64,000 nucleotides of DNA from the NCBI GenBank assembly GCA_947650285.1, contig CANTFL010000225.1, positions 1 to 64,000 on the forward strand, given 5' to 3'. The first letter of the stretch is position 1. Each line of letters begins with the position of its first letter. The stretch is from Hyaloperonospora brassicae (taxonomy: Eukaryota; Oomycota; Peronosporomycetes; Peronosporales; Peronosporaceae). Under the pieces are notes generated by a model, which was not told the origin of the DNA, did not search any database, and saw nothing but the letters and a program-made list of their open reading frames with translations. Positions 13,010 through 25,038 of this stretch are shown here, piece after piece. A program made the translations under genes and the position numbers.

Positions 13010-14160
13010 TAAGGACACTCTCGTCCATCGATAAACTGATCAGAACATATTAGCTCGCAGTACACCATTGCCGACCGTATATTGACCACGCACTGGTTCT
13101 CTGCGATAGGTATACCGATATGCTGGACTTTGCCACAAAGCAGGACAAGTATGGATCCGGTTGGTTTGATCGTAGTCATTTTTGCGATTCCCGTAGCGCA
13201 ATGAGGTCAAGTGTCTAATCGTCTACTCATTTGCCTTCATTGACCGAGACATGTAATGTCTCAATCACTACCTAAAACATCACATCCAGAAGCCTTTATA
13301 TACTCTTTCTCACACTGGTTTTTAAATTGGCTGAGCAACCACAGTCATACCATCAATTTTATCGGTCGACTATCGATTTGGCTGAGAACCATTGTGTTGC
13401 CGTCTCTTTGTATTCGATTTCTTCTCTGTAGGATTATGACTTTTAAGCATTCATCCATGTCCCGGTTTACTGGACTTCTTTGGGTGGTGGACGTTCGGCG
13501 CAGTCTGTGTATTTGCACATTCGTTGTGATCTTTTTCTCAATGTAGTGATGAACTGCTTTGCGATCTTTAAGACTCGTTTAAACGAACGCGACCCAAGTG
13601 AGGCTATCTGCTCTCACTTGCAGAACACACGATCCGTTTAATCAATTGAAGAAGTTATTCAAATGCTACCTGATGCACAAGTGGTAGAGATTGTCACTTG
13701 TAGATGCTACCAGCTCATCCTTGGCTCGTAGACCCGGATCCAAGTCAATCCTTGGTTGACACTATTTTGTCATATAGGATCCAGTAGGATAACTACACTA
13801 TCGTAATGTTTGTTTTAACCGTGTACTAAATTACTCTACATATATCTTCATGAAAACCAATGCGCTTGTTGCTGGACGAACCGTCATTATCGTCAAAAAG
13901 ACCTCTCTCTTGATGAAGTTGAGCCTTTTAGCCCTCAATATTTGCCGACAAAAAAATCCTTGATTTTGCACAGTCAACTTGGGCCCGAAGTGACCGATCA
14001 TTTGACTAATCCAAAGGTCAACGTTATGAGAAAAACCCCATCAACGGGTGACGAGACACACAATAACCGTGTGTCGGGAACAACCTTCGTCATGAGATTT
14101 GTCGATATCTTTATGTTGCTAAATGAGGAAGGTGCATCGCCCGCTGTTGCGACATTGCAA
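13010..14160 (-). pseudogene. Gypsy protease and protease-RT linker remnant
   Basis: Minus-strand sequence from about 14160 to 13010 aligns with element 2 positions 46500-47640. Matching blocks include one encoding LLCVSSPVDGVFLI (element 2: LCVSAPGDDVSLI), the CTGGATCC region, CTGCGCCGAACGTCCACCAC near 13500, and CATCGATGGACGAGAGTGTC near 13015. The protease active-site Asp is not preserved in an open frame. It is joined in order to the gag remnant upstream. Confidence 0.65.
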
Positions 14161-15230
14161 AAAAGCGTCGGACCCTCGTCCACCACATTTACCAGCTGTT
14201 GGACAGTCAATTTGCCTAGTACCGAGAGGTTCTGAGCCTGAAATATCGCATTCATATGCGTAGTGTCCTAACTTGTGGCAGTGATGGCAACTCTGCGATT
14301 GCTTAACAATTGGACGGCAAAGTCTCTCCTGCTTGAAATAACGGAGGCTCATTCGCTCTGGACCTCCGACCGCTGGTCACTTTTGGAAAATGATAGGGAA
14401 TCAGCGTGGTGTGTGACTGTCTCACACCAAAATCTGCCCGCATCGTAGCTGAGATCGCTTCTGCAAACGCCTATAGCTCTGCGCGGAACAGGTGGTCGCT
14501 GAAGAAGTCATCTGCGAGCCGTTAAATGAGATATCGTAATTGACAATAGTCATTTACAGATTTAGCCACTATGATACTTGCTAGGTCGCGCACGTGTTGT
14601 GCGAAATTGTAAATATTGCGCTTAAGCTGGTTTATATGCACAAGCTATGAGAGAGTCATGAACTGTGCCTAGGAGACTTATACATTTTGCTGAGCAGGGA
14701 TATAGACATACTTTATGACCTTTCACATCTGGGCTGTGCAATGAGTTTAACGTCCCATTTCTGGCATCACGTTTAACAGTGTGACTAAGCAAACGCAACT
14801 TACATCTGCTCACAGTCGAATAGACGAGCCTTGATGAACCTGTTTAACTCGACAAACCATCTCAACATGGAGCCCCACATCGACTTTTTAGTAGTTTAAG
14901 ATATCTAGCTCAGAGTCTTTCGTTGACGCATGACCGTCAACTCTACGGACTGAGACAGGTGCTGTCTCAGCAATCCCGTTCGCTGATGATCTTGTTGTCG
15001 CATCCATTTCACCTCCGCCTGCGACTCACCAATGATTCGTTTCAAAACTTTGTTTTTGAGGAACGGTGTTGGTCCTTATACCTATGACGACGACATCATG
15101 GTCTAGATATCTTCTTCGCCAACGGCCGAGCTAATTTGTCCGACCACAATTCATTTGATATTGCTTAAAAAGGACGATCCGTCACGAGTTTCGTGAAAGA
15201 TTTTACATTCTGCATCTTCCAAGATGTTTA
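14160..15230 (-). pseudogene. Gypsy gag remnant with CCHC knuckle
   Basis: The minus-strand frame 14119-14352 holds CHHCHKLGHYAYEC, a canonical CX2CX4HX4C nucleocapsid knuckle, matching the partly destroyed knuckle of element 2. Upstream, minus-strand DNA to about 15230 follows the element 2 gag region, including the stretch before the knuckle that encodes the RLLASS/ITANPV part of element 2. Stops interrupt it at several places. Confidence 0.7.
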
Positions 15231-15280
15231 TTCCAGGCGATGCATTGTGGTCCTTCGACAGACTGCAAAGTGCTACCAGG

Positions 15281-15675
15281 TGTAATTGGACACTGGCAGA
15301 TACGTACTAAAATTCCTGTATGGAGCCAACTCGTACTAACAAAAATGAGTGGCTATACCTTATTACTTTATGCTTGCGCAGAAGGACGGTAAATTACTTC
15401 AAGAAATAATTTGCTTGTTGAAAAGTAGCACTGATACATATAAAAAGATGAATTATATAATATCGATGTAGTTTAGAATATAATTACGTATTCCAGATAA
15501 CAAAAACAAACTAGGAACTCTGGATTGTATACAGAAAGTAAATTATATTTATAACTGTCACACATTAACTCCACGATCCTGGTCGATTCAAAATTCCACA
15601 TTTCGGCCGCGATCAACCCTCGCCTCGTTAGGAAGGCCGTAAAAGGGTCCTGCCGCGTCTGTGCTGCGCTTGCAG
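15281..15675 (-). repeat. Probable remnant of the relic's 5' LTR
   Basis: On the minus strand a well-conserved primer-binding site (TGGTAGCACTTTG, reverse complement near 15267-15279) immediately follows a TTACA-type LTR end at 15281. By analogy with the 394-bp LTR of element 2 the LTR should extend to about 15675, but only its last ~25 bases resemble element 2. The outer edge is an estimate. Confidence 0.35.
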
Positions 15676-18600
15676 CCACCAGTTGTGGGCGCAGAATCTA
15701 GGTAAGAAGTTGTAAATTATTTATATTACATTGGCCGCGGCCTTGAACACAGTCATTCTATGCTAACGTGCTTGATATCTTGATATTATTGTTAATTTAA
15801 TTGTTTAGCTGCAATAGTCAAAATTGCTCGCTTATTGTTGCTGCTACAACTGTTGCTGTATCTGTTGCTAATGTCATTGCCCTGTTGCTACTGTTGATGT
15901 TGCTGCTCTACTTGTTTTTGTGGTGCTGAGGCTGCTATTGTTGTTGCTATGTTGCTATTGTGGATGTTGCTAAGATGTTACTGCAGTTCTTGCTACGCAA
16001 ATCTAACAATATGTATACAGTCATCTTGAGCGCGCTTGGGTTTGAGAGTCGTTTTTCAATTTTAACCAGGCGGAATAGACGGCTAAAATTCCCTATTTGC
16101 ATAGAATGACGGCTCCACCCACGTAACTCTCACAGCAAATTCAGTGCCGATGATCGTAAGACTTCGAATACGCTTAACTGCGCTTTTTTAAATTTGATAT
16201 AATTAAATGTAAAAGTAAAAGTATTCGGAGACGAAGAGTGAGTTTTTGAATATTTTACAGGACAAACATCTTTATATTACGCCCAACACACTTTGATAAA
16301 CCTGGAGATGTACGCTTCTGCCTTCTTGAATAAACCTTAGCATGTGATCGAGCCAATATCAACGCTAAATTCATCGACCTTTCGACTTTTGTTTAATATT
16401 AGATATACAAATTAAACGCTAAAAGCAAACTATCATGAATTTCTGATACAGTTGTCTGCATTGCATTCATAAGTCTTTCTTTCTCTATCCAATATACGAA
16501 TGATGTAGTGGTTGGAGGCAAGAGAGTAGGAAATAGATAAAGGTAGACTTATTATCTTCATTCTTCACCAAGACATATACCGAGTCAAAACAATTTGGAT
16601 CTCGTTGTTACGATTGTAAAAGCTAGCCATTAGGAGAATTTCGCCGATGAAAGTGTATAAAATGTGTTATTTATGACGAGTTCACAAACTGTGTAAGGCT
16701 GTTTGATTATAGCTCTTCCCGGAAAGTGACGCAGATTCGCACAACCACATCATACACCAATTAGAGCTTCGTTTCTTGACCTCGGTCATTCGGTACAACC
16801 ATGAACGATGGAATGAGGTTGTGTTGCTCTATACTAATTGCCGAATGACTCGAGCTTTGATCTTTTCAGCGCATGGACACACTTCATATAGGAGGCGGAA
16901 ATTTCGATACATTACAGCTTCATTTAAGTGATCTCGATTTTACATTCCTGCCAAAGTTCATGGCCATATCTCGGTGCAAGCTTTACTGCCGTTTGTTTCA
17001 CAGTTGCATATCTACATGACGCTGTGGATGATTCCAAGATTGGACACGATTGCAGAGCTAAATTCGTTGGAGGGCCAAATGTTTGTAAAAAGGCAGGCTA
17101 AACCAATATCAAACAGTCCTCTTGTGTGCAACTAGCCCTGTAACGTTGCTTGTCACTTAAGATAACACGATACGTCAGTTCCACATTCAGTTGTACTATA
17201 TTACAACAAAAAATGTCGCTTTTGCTACTGTAACACCGTTTTTCGAAGAAGCTGCCAATTTGCTGCTTCTCGTCGTCGCTTTCCATCTGATGTGCGCAAA
17301 ATTACAACTGCTAGTGTGTGGCCAGCAAAAGGTAGAGAAGGTGGCACATCAATCGTTCGCCACATGTCAGTATAGTCCATAATGTCAATAATGGCTAGGT
17401 CGATATTTTACAAAGGGGACGTAAAACGTTTACGTTCAGTAAACAAACTCGGTGCATTAATTGTATTTTTCGACCTTGTAGTATCCTCATTTTATTTTTT
17501 AATTATCATGGTACATGTAAGTATTCTTTTTTATATTCTATTTGTAAGATAAAGGTTAAATGCTATATTGTTGCAATTTGTCCTAGCTTAAATTAGCCGA
17601 TCAAATATAAAACAGTATCACGTATACTCACCACACGTTGCACACGATTAGAAATGACTGGTAAATTGAAGTAAGCACAACATTAAACAAATTAGTATAA
17701 GTTAAGGTCACATCATCTTCATTTTTGTAATAAGTAATAATATTTACAGAAATATTTATCCCTTTACTCTATATTGCCATTTCTCATTGTATAAGTAACA
17801 TCTGAAGGGCTACCTCGTTAGACATGTAGCCAATCTAATATATGCCGACAGCAATATTCATGGTTCTTTCGACTCAATTCACCGGGTTGCCGATAATCAT
17901 GCCGCATGATACCTCTCCTTTATGTTCAATGTCTAGTTGCTTTATACCTTTATATCAAGTGCCGTCTACGTGTCTACCATCTCGTGCAATACTGATCATT
18001 ACGCTTGTATGGTATCGATTTCTCACACCGGTTTGACCACAAATTGTGCTACTACGAGACAAAAGAGTCTACAAATTAGGTCGATCCGGTAGCTCGATGG
18101 GCATAACATTGCATACATAGAAACTTGAAAATTGTACGCGCGTCTTCGACTTTAAAACTAAACTTTTAGTGTTTTTGTACGTAAGCTTTATCGCTGGGCC
18201 ACAACGACCTTCTACATTTAATCCATTTATTTTTATAAAAAAGCACTGAATACATTGCAGAACATTTTTTAAGATGCCACATGTGATACTTGCTCACGAA
18301 TTTATGATTCATAGACGGAAGCAACCGACCGAAACATGTGCTATACAGGCATCGCCGATTCTGACATTTGCTCATAAGAGCATCCGTCAACTAAAGCTTT
18401 CGTCTGCCTCAATAATGCCTATCAAAGCTTTCGAAGACCAAAACATTGGTCGACAAACATTTTTAATGGCCATAACCTTGGCCGACAGAGACACGTCGAC
18501 CGAGATATTTGCCGAATTTTTCTATTGATGCTGTCATCGACTCCAGATTTTGGCTTGCCTTGTGTATCTTTGAAAGATTTAAATTTGCAAAAGCTTCTCA

Positions 18601-19029
18601 TTGTGTTAACATCACTATATGGAATCAGAGAATATGAACGCTGGGGTCAGACTTTGTAAAATATTCTGCTAGACAAAGCGTCTCGAATCATGATCGCACG
18701 AGTTGAACGCAAAATTGACGACGGCACCTGAAAGTTTGTGAAGGCGGTAAAATCGGAATGTAACATGTATCGATGCGGACCGTCATTTATACTGTTTCAC
18801 GGTCTTTGCAGGGTGTCACATCGACACTAAATAAAAATGTGTGTCTATCGCGGCGGTGCTAGCTATTTTTCTACGACCAATTTGAGGCAGACACGAACTT
18901 AGATAGGATTTGTTAGCCTCTGTTGTGTTTATTGTACTAATTTATTGAATGTCAGAAATCATCCTAGTAATAATTTAAGTTATAGGATATATTTAATATT
19001 TTAATATGTGGTAAAGCGCTCACGAGATT
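15676..19029. other. AT-rich intergenic DNA, no gene recognised
   Basis: About 3.3 kb with no recognisable protein domain or RNA gene. Open frames are all below 85 codons and mutually inconsistent. The only structured part is an imperfect GTTGCT-type repeat at 15834-15997. Confidence 0.45.
15834..15997 (+). repeat. Imperfect GTTGCT (Leu/Ala-type) simple repeat
   Basis: The strand is dominated by variants of GTTGCT, GTTGATGTT and CTGTTGCTA over about 160 bases. The period is multiples of three with many substitutions. No continuous reading frame uses it. Confidence 0.7.
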
Positions 19030-19860
19030 TTAATGCTAAGTAAAGATTTGAGAGCTCTTAGATCGCAAGCTCCAGTTAAGTCCAAAAGGGTATCTAATTG
19101 GAGAAACAATTTCTGAAATGGGTGGCCCACCCTCGAATCTGAGCTCTCGATCTCTATATCTATGGTATACCGGTTGGGTGTGAGTCACGCTAAAGTCCCA
19201 GAGAGATCGCATTTGTTGTAAGCCACATAGGTACAATGGGAAGATCTTTGGGAGAGGGAGACACGTGGCTTCGAAATTAAGGATACAGATAGGGATAGCG
19301 ATGTGCTAGTGATTTTGGGTTCGATGGGCTAGCATTTAACAGCGTTCACTTTGATTCTAAGCACACGTTTCGACTTCTCTTCCGGGTTGGATTATTGGCC
19401 ACCCGACGTCATAGGAAGTTGCATACTTAAATCAAGTGATGGCCCTGTATTGTATGGCCAGGAATTGAGGACTCTCGACGAGAGCTTCAACTGCGATCGG
19501 ACGCAGCGGACAAGTGAAGGCGAAGGGTGCAAGATCGCGAGACGGCTCAAGTGGTCAGAAGGCTCGCTGATCAAGCACGTACTTTGGACAAGGCGATCTC
19601 GTAGAGATCAAGAAGGCTTATATCCAGCGCCTTACAAGTACACCCGCTATCGTTGTGAAGGTTTCCACGCGACAGCATCAATCCCAACCACGGTCAAGCG
19701 TGGCATCGACTCGAGTTCACCAGGAAGAGTGCAACCCGCCCCACCGACGGGTACACAAGGTGAGAAAAGTATACAGCACGGAATCGGAATACCCTCTCCG
19801 TTCGGCGTTTGTCCAGGCTCCAGTGGAGAGTCAAGATCGACTCCTTAAATGAGCGATCAC
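19030..19860 (+). repeat. Dispersed GATC-family repeat, copy 3 (plus orientation)
   Basis: This copy is diverged but keeps the landmarks in order. GATGGGCTAGCATTTAAC near 19323 corresponds to GATTGGCTAA in the others. Next come CGACTTCTCTTCCGGGTTGG and ATTGGCCACC near 19371-19402, matching the left arm at 558-588, then AAGTGGTCAGAAGG near 19549. Last is the CACGGTCAAGCGTGG to GAGTTCACCAGGAAGAGTGC block near 19690-19730. The 165-codon open frame at 19351-19848 spans it without a recognisable domain. It may reflect an ancestral coding segment of the element but I cannot name it. Confidence 0.6.
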
Positions 19861-20931
19861 CACTCCACCAGAAATATATAATGGGGGCTGTGTGAGCATT
19901 CACGGCAAAACAGGCATTTATAGTATAATTTGAAGCAGGTGCGTGCTCGCGCGGATAGGAAACAACATTGATATATTTAGATGTGATTCATATGCGCATA
20001 TTGTTGTCTTTTCAATTTTGTCATATTTGTTACTTTTTGTAGTTTGCGTTATCGTTCAGGCACTAAATATCTAGATTAGATTGTCGAATTTGATTGCGTT
20101 TTCGCGCATGTAGGCTTCGTTTGTTGCGTCAGAGAAAATATTTTGTGATGTGGCTAGAAGGCACGAACTTGTAACGGTAGTCCATTTGTCTTGTGTGAAT
20201 GTAAAGCAAGCAAGGATCAAATGTTTTTACTCTTTTCTTACTGATTGTGTACTTTTTATTTGTTTCATAATAGCGCGAAAGCATTTTGTTTCGATGATTC
20301 AGTAATTGGTGACCGATCTGAGAAGCCGAGTAGAAAAACACTAGCGCTGGGACCGGAAGATCCGTGATCTGTACTTGGACACTAATATCATATAACGTCG
20401 AGGAGTGTTGATTGCATGAAAGCTTCCATCATGTTGGGATACAGCGGGTCGTTTGCGTACGTGGATGAACCTCAACGTATATTTCTAATTTGTTTATCGA
20501 AGGAATATATAAGTCGTTCGCGTTTCGTAGGCTCGCCAAAAGCTCTACGGAGAAGCTGTATACCTATCTCGAGTACATCATCTGATGAGGTGGCAAAAGA
20601 AACCCCAGTTCCGGATGGTTCATCGGGCCTCTAACCAAGTTCAACTCAACGGCCAGTGTCAAACACTAATTCCACAGAATGTTGATCACAAGCGAAACAT
20701 GCCTCATGGCTCAACGTCAATTGAGCATGGAACCGGCGGCAACGGACCATTGGCCGGGCGTACTATCTATTTAAACAGATGCTGGACAAAAGATTACAAT
20801 TATCGCTTCATGGACGAACAAACGTCATTTCGGAAGGTGAATTACTATATAAGGGTAAATGCAATTAAAATCGCCCGAGCGGCAAATCTACTCCCCAGTG
20901 TTTAGAGTATCCGTTGTTCTTGTTTTCTACC
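19861..20931. other. Unassigned DNA upstream of Gypsy element 1
   Basis: No recognisable gene. A 106-codon frame (20585-20905, plus) overlaps a 72-codon frame (20416-20634) but neither has a known motif, and codon use is not distinctive. This is the pre-insertion host sequence of element 1, continuing after 28758. Confidence 0.4.
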
Positions 20932-20936
20932 AGACG
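20932..20936. repeat. Target-site duplication AGACG (left) of element 1
   Basis: The five bases AGACG directly precede the left LTR and recur at 28754-28758 directly after the right LTR. A 5-bp duplication is standard for Ty3/Gypsy integrases, so the boundaries are well fixed. Confidence 0.9.
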
Positions 20937-21469
20937 TGAACGGGGTTCAACGTCGACGGGTCGTCGGCAATAGGTGTGGTACACACAAGGGATGGGATCC
21001 CCTGTAAAGTAATATTAGAACACAAGTATCAATTGTTGAAGGCTGATGTCTGTCAATAATTGATTACGAGATCTTTTAATAGGTGTATGTTGGACATAAG
21101 TGAGTAGGTTATTTGCTTTGTTCTACGGTGTTCTTTTAGGCTAAAAGAAGAAATAAAATTCAGTTTCCATTTTGATCAACAAAAGACACGTGCCTCTCTG
21201 AGGCGTCTTGCGATCGTAAGCAAGTGGCGACGCCTTGTTAAGGCAGCTACTACTTGTGCACTTCGTGCATTTGATTCTTTGAATCGGTTGGTCCCCCTGG
21301 AACAGGGACCGTAAGCTCTTTGAGCTTGTTGACTCTTTGAGTCGGGTTCTTTGAACCACCCTTTAGCTCTCGGAGCTGTTGACGGATTGAGTCGGGTTCG
21401 TAGAACCAAAGTTGCTCGTAAGAGCGTTAAGTCTTCCTCTAACTTATAGAGATGTGTAGCTCCGCTACA
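20937..21469 (+). repeat. Left LTR of element 1, packed with stem-loops
   Basis: The LTR starts TGAACGGGGTTCA and ends GCTACA. From 21192 to 21470 it is a near-continuous string of hairpins with 3-nt loops: 21192-21204, 21232-21244, 21257-21269, 21273-21285, 21295-21307, 21313-21327, 21331-21343, 21345-21357, 21365-21377, 21395-21407 and 21454-21470. Stems are 5-7 bp and perfect. The LTR should hold the promoter and polyadenylation signals of the element; I could not pinpoint them. Confidence 0.92.
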
Positions 21470-21485
21470 CTTAGTAGCACTCGTA
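21470..21485 (+). promoter_or_regulatory. Primer-binding site remnant of element 1
   Basis: TTAGTAGCACTC begins two bases after the left LTR and aligns with the intact TGGTAGCACTTTG of element 2. TGG is the complement of the tRNA 3' CCA. The second base of that triplet is changed here (TTAG versus TGG). The likely primer is an initiator-Met-like tRNA, which is inference only. Confidence 0.6.
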
Positions 21486-21529
21486 GTCAATCTACGCCTG
21501 AGTCGGTAACGACTGATTATTAGAATTGA

Positions 21530-22563
21530 TAAAGAAAGTTACACCCCTCTCTGAGGATCAAAAGGTCGCGCTTGAGAAGCTGACCGCGGCCGTAGGCCCT
21601 AATTATGTGTAGTTTATAGCTGAACAAGGTCTAGATGTGCTCAATGCACAAATCGAGACCTTCATGCAGTATGAAAAGGCCCTGTTAGGGTATATTTAAA
21701 ACCAAGTATCGTGGGCAATGCCAACACTCTACGTGGCATTGCCACAAGAAAAGTCTAAGCCTCTCTCCCTTCGGGTAACGTTAAACATTACTCCGGGAAG
21801 GAGGGGGAAACCTTACCCTCTGGATCCGTGAGATTGAGATGGCCATTGGCTCTTGCCCAATTCCACTTGAGCATCAGCGGGTCTCGCTTGCTATCTCCAA
21901 GCTAGATGGAAGAGCTAAAGAGTGAGCTCTGACGTGTGGTAAGTCGGTTGACTTGGCGCTTCCCACATGAGGGGATCGATCAAGTCGGACCTTTTGCGAG
22001 TTTTCTCGCCGCCTAACCAGGCTTATCTCGTGCGCTCTCACTTCTTGTCTACCCGCCAAGGTAAGAATGAGTTAACGGACTATGTCCAAGAGTTGAGAAC
22101 TCTTATGGCTGCTATGCAGTATGACCCTCTCCCTGAGACAGTCTATGTGACTGTCTTCAAGTAAGGTCTTCGTAATGGCGTTTCCAGGACCGAGGTGTTT
22201 CGGGTCCATCCCTCTTCTTTTGAAGAAGCTGTTAGCATCGATCAAAATGCTCAGCACAACTTCAAGTCGGCCAGACTTGGTTGGAATGGGTACAACCTAA
22301 GTTTTGCGAGAGCAACCTCTTCGAGCACCTCGGCTTACAGTAAGCCAGAACCGATGGATCTCAGCCATGCCGAAGATGAAGGTGAAGCGGAGCGTTATGT
22401 TGCAGAGCAACGACAGGAAGTGAAATGCTGGTATATGTGCGGAAGCACTAAACACTTGCGTCCCACTTGTACTTTGCGTAAGCAACAACCGACTCCTATG
22501 GGTCGAAACCCTAGTTACAACCAGAAACCTGGTATGGCACGGGGAAACGTCGACACCCAGTAG
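21530..22563 (+). pseudogene. gag: Gag polyprotein remnant of element 1
   Basis: Structural capsid-nucleocapsid protein of the retrotransposon. Conserved Gag core sequence is readable at 21967-22161 (SHFLSTRQGKNELTDYVQEL), typical of the Ty3 retrotransposon Gag domain. After a stop at 22162-22164 (probably CAA to TAA) the frame continues to 22561. It includes PEPMDLSHAE, then a zinc knuckle at 22426-22470 reading CWYMCGSTKHLRPTC. That knuckle is unusual: three residues instead of two separate the first two cysteines. Further stops near 21620 and 21697 and frame changes upstream show it is non-functional. Confidence 0.8.
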
Positions 22564-22610
22564 GCACGGGGTGCCCTACTGGGGTAGATCTAAGTTCTCT
22601 ACGAGGTAGA

Positions 22611-23640
22611 GTGAAACAGGGCTTAGCCCCACTGAGCTATGTGCCCACCAGCACAGAGCGTGGATACAAGCCCGGCTTGTTAGTCGCCGAGGCGAAGATT
22701 AAAGGCTTTGAGAAGCATCGGTCGATCCTAATTGACTCCGGAGTATCATGCAATTATGCGCGACGTCGTTCCCTTGAGAAATTCAGCGATATGCTGAAGC
22801 GCTCAAAGCTCATGAAGGTGATTCGATCACCGTTCGTTTAGCGACTGGTAGTCGCGTCACGGTGCTTTAAGTTCCGTTGAACTTAGGTGTGAAGTTTTTG
22901 GACTTTGACAGCATTGAACATTGCCTTGTCCTCGATTTGGATTCGAGATATGACCTCAACCATTGTATGACTTGGCTTGAACGCCATGAGTCATGGATTG
23001 ATCGGAGGTCTAAGACCTTAGGCGCAACGCGCAATGTTTTTAGCGAAGCTTTGGAGATTCATGAACCCACCTTTGCTAGGCAACAAAAGCGCTATTGGCG
23101 CGAGCCATTGACGGAAGATGTCAATGTGCTGGACATTGGCATGTCAAAGTTAGTTAACTTCAATGTCAATGACATCCATATTGAGCGGAGCTCTTTCACC
23201 GTATGTGAGGGGAGTTATACTCCGGTGAGTGATACTCGATGTGATACTGAGTCACTGTATGCTGCAGACATGTTTGGCCTATGGCCGAGACATCGAGAAT
23301 GTAATCTCTTTGATCTGAGTGGGGTGGCAAGTAAAATGCCACCGAGTGAGGGCGGACGAGGTGGCACCTCACTGAATGTCGGTAATGACATTGATGGTGA
23401 GAAGCCAGAGTGTTCAGGGCTAGGCCCGGATGCTGTACGTGAAGTGGCGCGTGAAATCCCACTTAGTGAGGGCGGCCGAGGTGGCACCTCACTGAATGTA
23501 GGTAATGACATTGATGGCGAGAAGCCAGAGTGTTTAGGGCTAGGCCCGAATGCTGTTCGTGAAGTAGCACGTGTAAATCCACTGGGTGGAGTGTTCGAGT
23601 TACGTAACATTCACCAGATGTCTTTCAAGACATGAGCTCT
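22611..23640 (+). pseudogene. Retropepsin domain and linker of element 1
   Basis: The frame 22611-22841 contains ILIDSGVSCNYARR; the Asp-Ser-Gly at 22734-22742 is the aspartic protease catalytic triad, with Ala of the usual DSGA replaced by Val. Downstream, 22877-23635 keeps the C-terminal retropepsin segment (LVLDLDSRYDLNHCMTWLER) and a Gly/Glu-rich linker of about 200 residues towards RT. A frame interruption separates the parts near 22841. The linker contains a 40-residue unit duplicated in tandem. Confidence 0.75.
23337..23576 (+). repeat. Two tandem 120-bp (40-codon) units in the element 1 pol linker
   Basis: The motif GTGAGGGCGG occurs at 23346 and again at 23466, exactly 120 bases apart. 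The flanking 40-residue translation (SEGGRGGTSLNVGNDIDGEK onward) is repeated with only about three residue changes. The unit length is a multiple of three, so the frame is kept. This suggests the duplication arose while the linker was translated. Confidence 0.85.
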
Positions 23641-23714
23641 CGTATAGAGCGTGCTAAGATGAATAGCAACCACGGGAACCCTACTGTTCGGCCTCTAGGA
23701 GGCGTTCGGTTTCT

Positions 23715-25038
23715 GTGAGGAAACGATTCCAGCGTAGGGTGGCAACTGTTAAGCGCCCAACGTCTAAGAATTCACGAAGTGATAATAGTAATAATACACT
23801 ATATACACTTGTCAATGGGTTGACTGGCAACCTTGATGACAATATTAGTCTTGAGACCCTTCCATCCTTGGATATTCTCTTTGACCTAGACGAAATGTCT
23901 GACGACAAATTTAGCCAAGCCTTACAGGCGGGAGAATTATCCAAGTTAGTGGTCATTCGACCAGATATTGAGTTGAAATCATCCTCGTTATTGGACGAGT
24001 CTGTCCTTGAGGACACAAAGGCGGCATTGGATGCCCGTAGTAGATCTTCGATCCTAAAGGATCCTCTTGATCCTTTCTATCCTTTGGTAAAGAATTTTCC
24101 AGGACGTGGTGTGTCACAACCCACCGTCCGTTTTGCCTCCCGATAGAAGTGTACGTCATGAAATTGACTTGGTTCCTGGAACTAAATACTGCGTAACACG
24201 GCATTGGCCTTTACTGAAGGAACAGTGTGACGTCATTGACGACTTCTTTCGTGCAAAGCACGCAGCGGGCATGGTTCGTGAGAGCAAATCTCCTCATTCC
24301 ACGCCCACATTTTGTGTTCGAAAGCCCAATGGAAAGTGGAGCATTGTTCATGCTTACAATAAGCTTGATGCGGCCACCATTTCAACTTAGACTCCAATTC
24401 CGAGGAAGGATGTTCTTCAGAACAATATGGTGGAATTTACAATGTACATTGCTCTCGACTTAGTCGATGGTTATTACCAACTTCTCATACGAGAAATCCA
24501 CATTCCGCCGACAGCGGTCAGCACTCTAAGCGGTATGCTATGGGAGTGGTTTGAAATGCCGCAAGGGTTATCAAATGCCCCGGATACATTCAATCGTCTT
24601 GTGACAAAATTGTTCAGACCTCAAAGAGGTTATGCACAGACATATTTTAATGACGTCTATGTCCATATACGTGCTATGAACGGTCGGTCAGATGTGGACA
24701 ACCACATTAACCATTTACGAGCGGTGCTCGAGTGCATGCGCACGAATAAGTTGTACGCCAACGCGTCTAAGTGCATATTTGGTGCAGAAGATATTCCTCT
24801 TTTAAGGTGCTTCATTGGGGAGCGTGGTCTTAGAGCGCATCCCGCTAAGGTGAAATCCATAGTTGATTGGCCGGTTCCAAAGAACCAAAAGGACTTACGT
24901 AAGTGGCTTGGTCTTGCCAATTACTTACACAAGTATAGTGCAAACTATGCAGACATGGCTCGGCCATTATCCATAATCCTTGAAAGGATGTGGAATGGTG
25001 CTGGACTAGCACCGAGCATGATGCAATTCAAGCAGTAA
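23715..25038 (+). pseudogene. pol: Reverse transcriptase domain of element 1, catalytic box mutated
   Basis: RT copies the element RNA into DNA. Recognisable blocks in order are KSPHSTPTFCVRKPNGKWSI (24285-24345), a stop at 24388-24390 where relatives have Gln, ALDLVDGYYQL (24450-24483), MPQGLSNAPDTFNRL and the catalytic box. The box reads YFND at 24643-24654 instead of YFDD, removing one of the two metal-binding aspartates. The thumb (LYANASKCIFGAEDIPLL) follows. The 23715-24146 part is an N-terminal extension with no known fold, and a frame change near 24120 separates it from RT. Confidence 0.88.

Larger units (their letters stand above)
7540..15282 (-). mobile_element. Decayed Ty3/Gypsy retrotransposon relic, same family as element 2
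   Basis: Read on the minus strand from 15282 to 7540, this region aligns block by block with element 2 (44835-52774): primer-binding site (~15270), gag with a CCHC knuckle (~14290), protease (~14000-13700), the protease-RT linker (13600-13010), reverse transcriptase (10450-9672), RNase H (9560-9090), integrase (9020-8150) and integrase C-terminal region (8000-7540). Collinearity breaks between about 12990 and 10470, where roughly 2.5 kb of non-matching DNA intervenes. Frames are interrupted every few hundred bases, so the copy is long dead. Its decay is AT-biased compared with element 2. Confidence 0.8.

Noticed and set aside
15676..19029. Searching for tRNA, rRNA or other structured RNA genes in the AT-rich gap
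   Set aside because: No cloverleaf with A/B-box spacing and no rRNA signature was recognised by eye.
20937..21470. Interpreting the LTR hairpin array as a CRISPR or tandem-repeat array
   Set aside because: Stem sequences are all different and spacing is irregular; no repeat-spacer structure.
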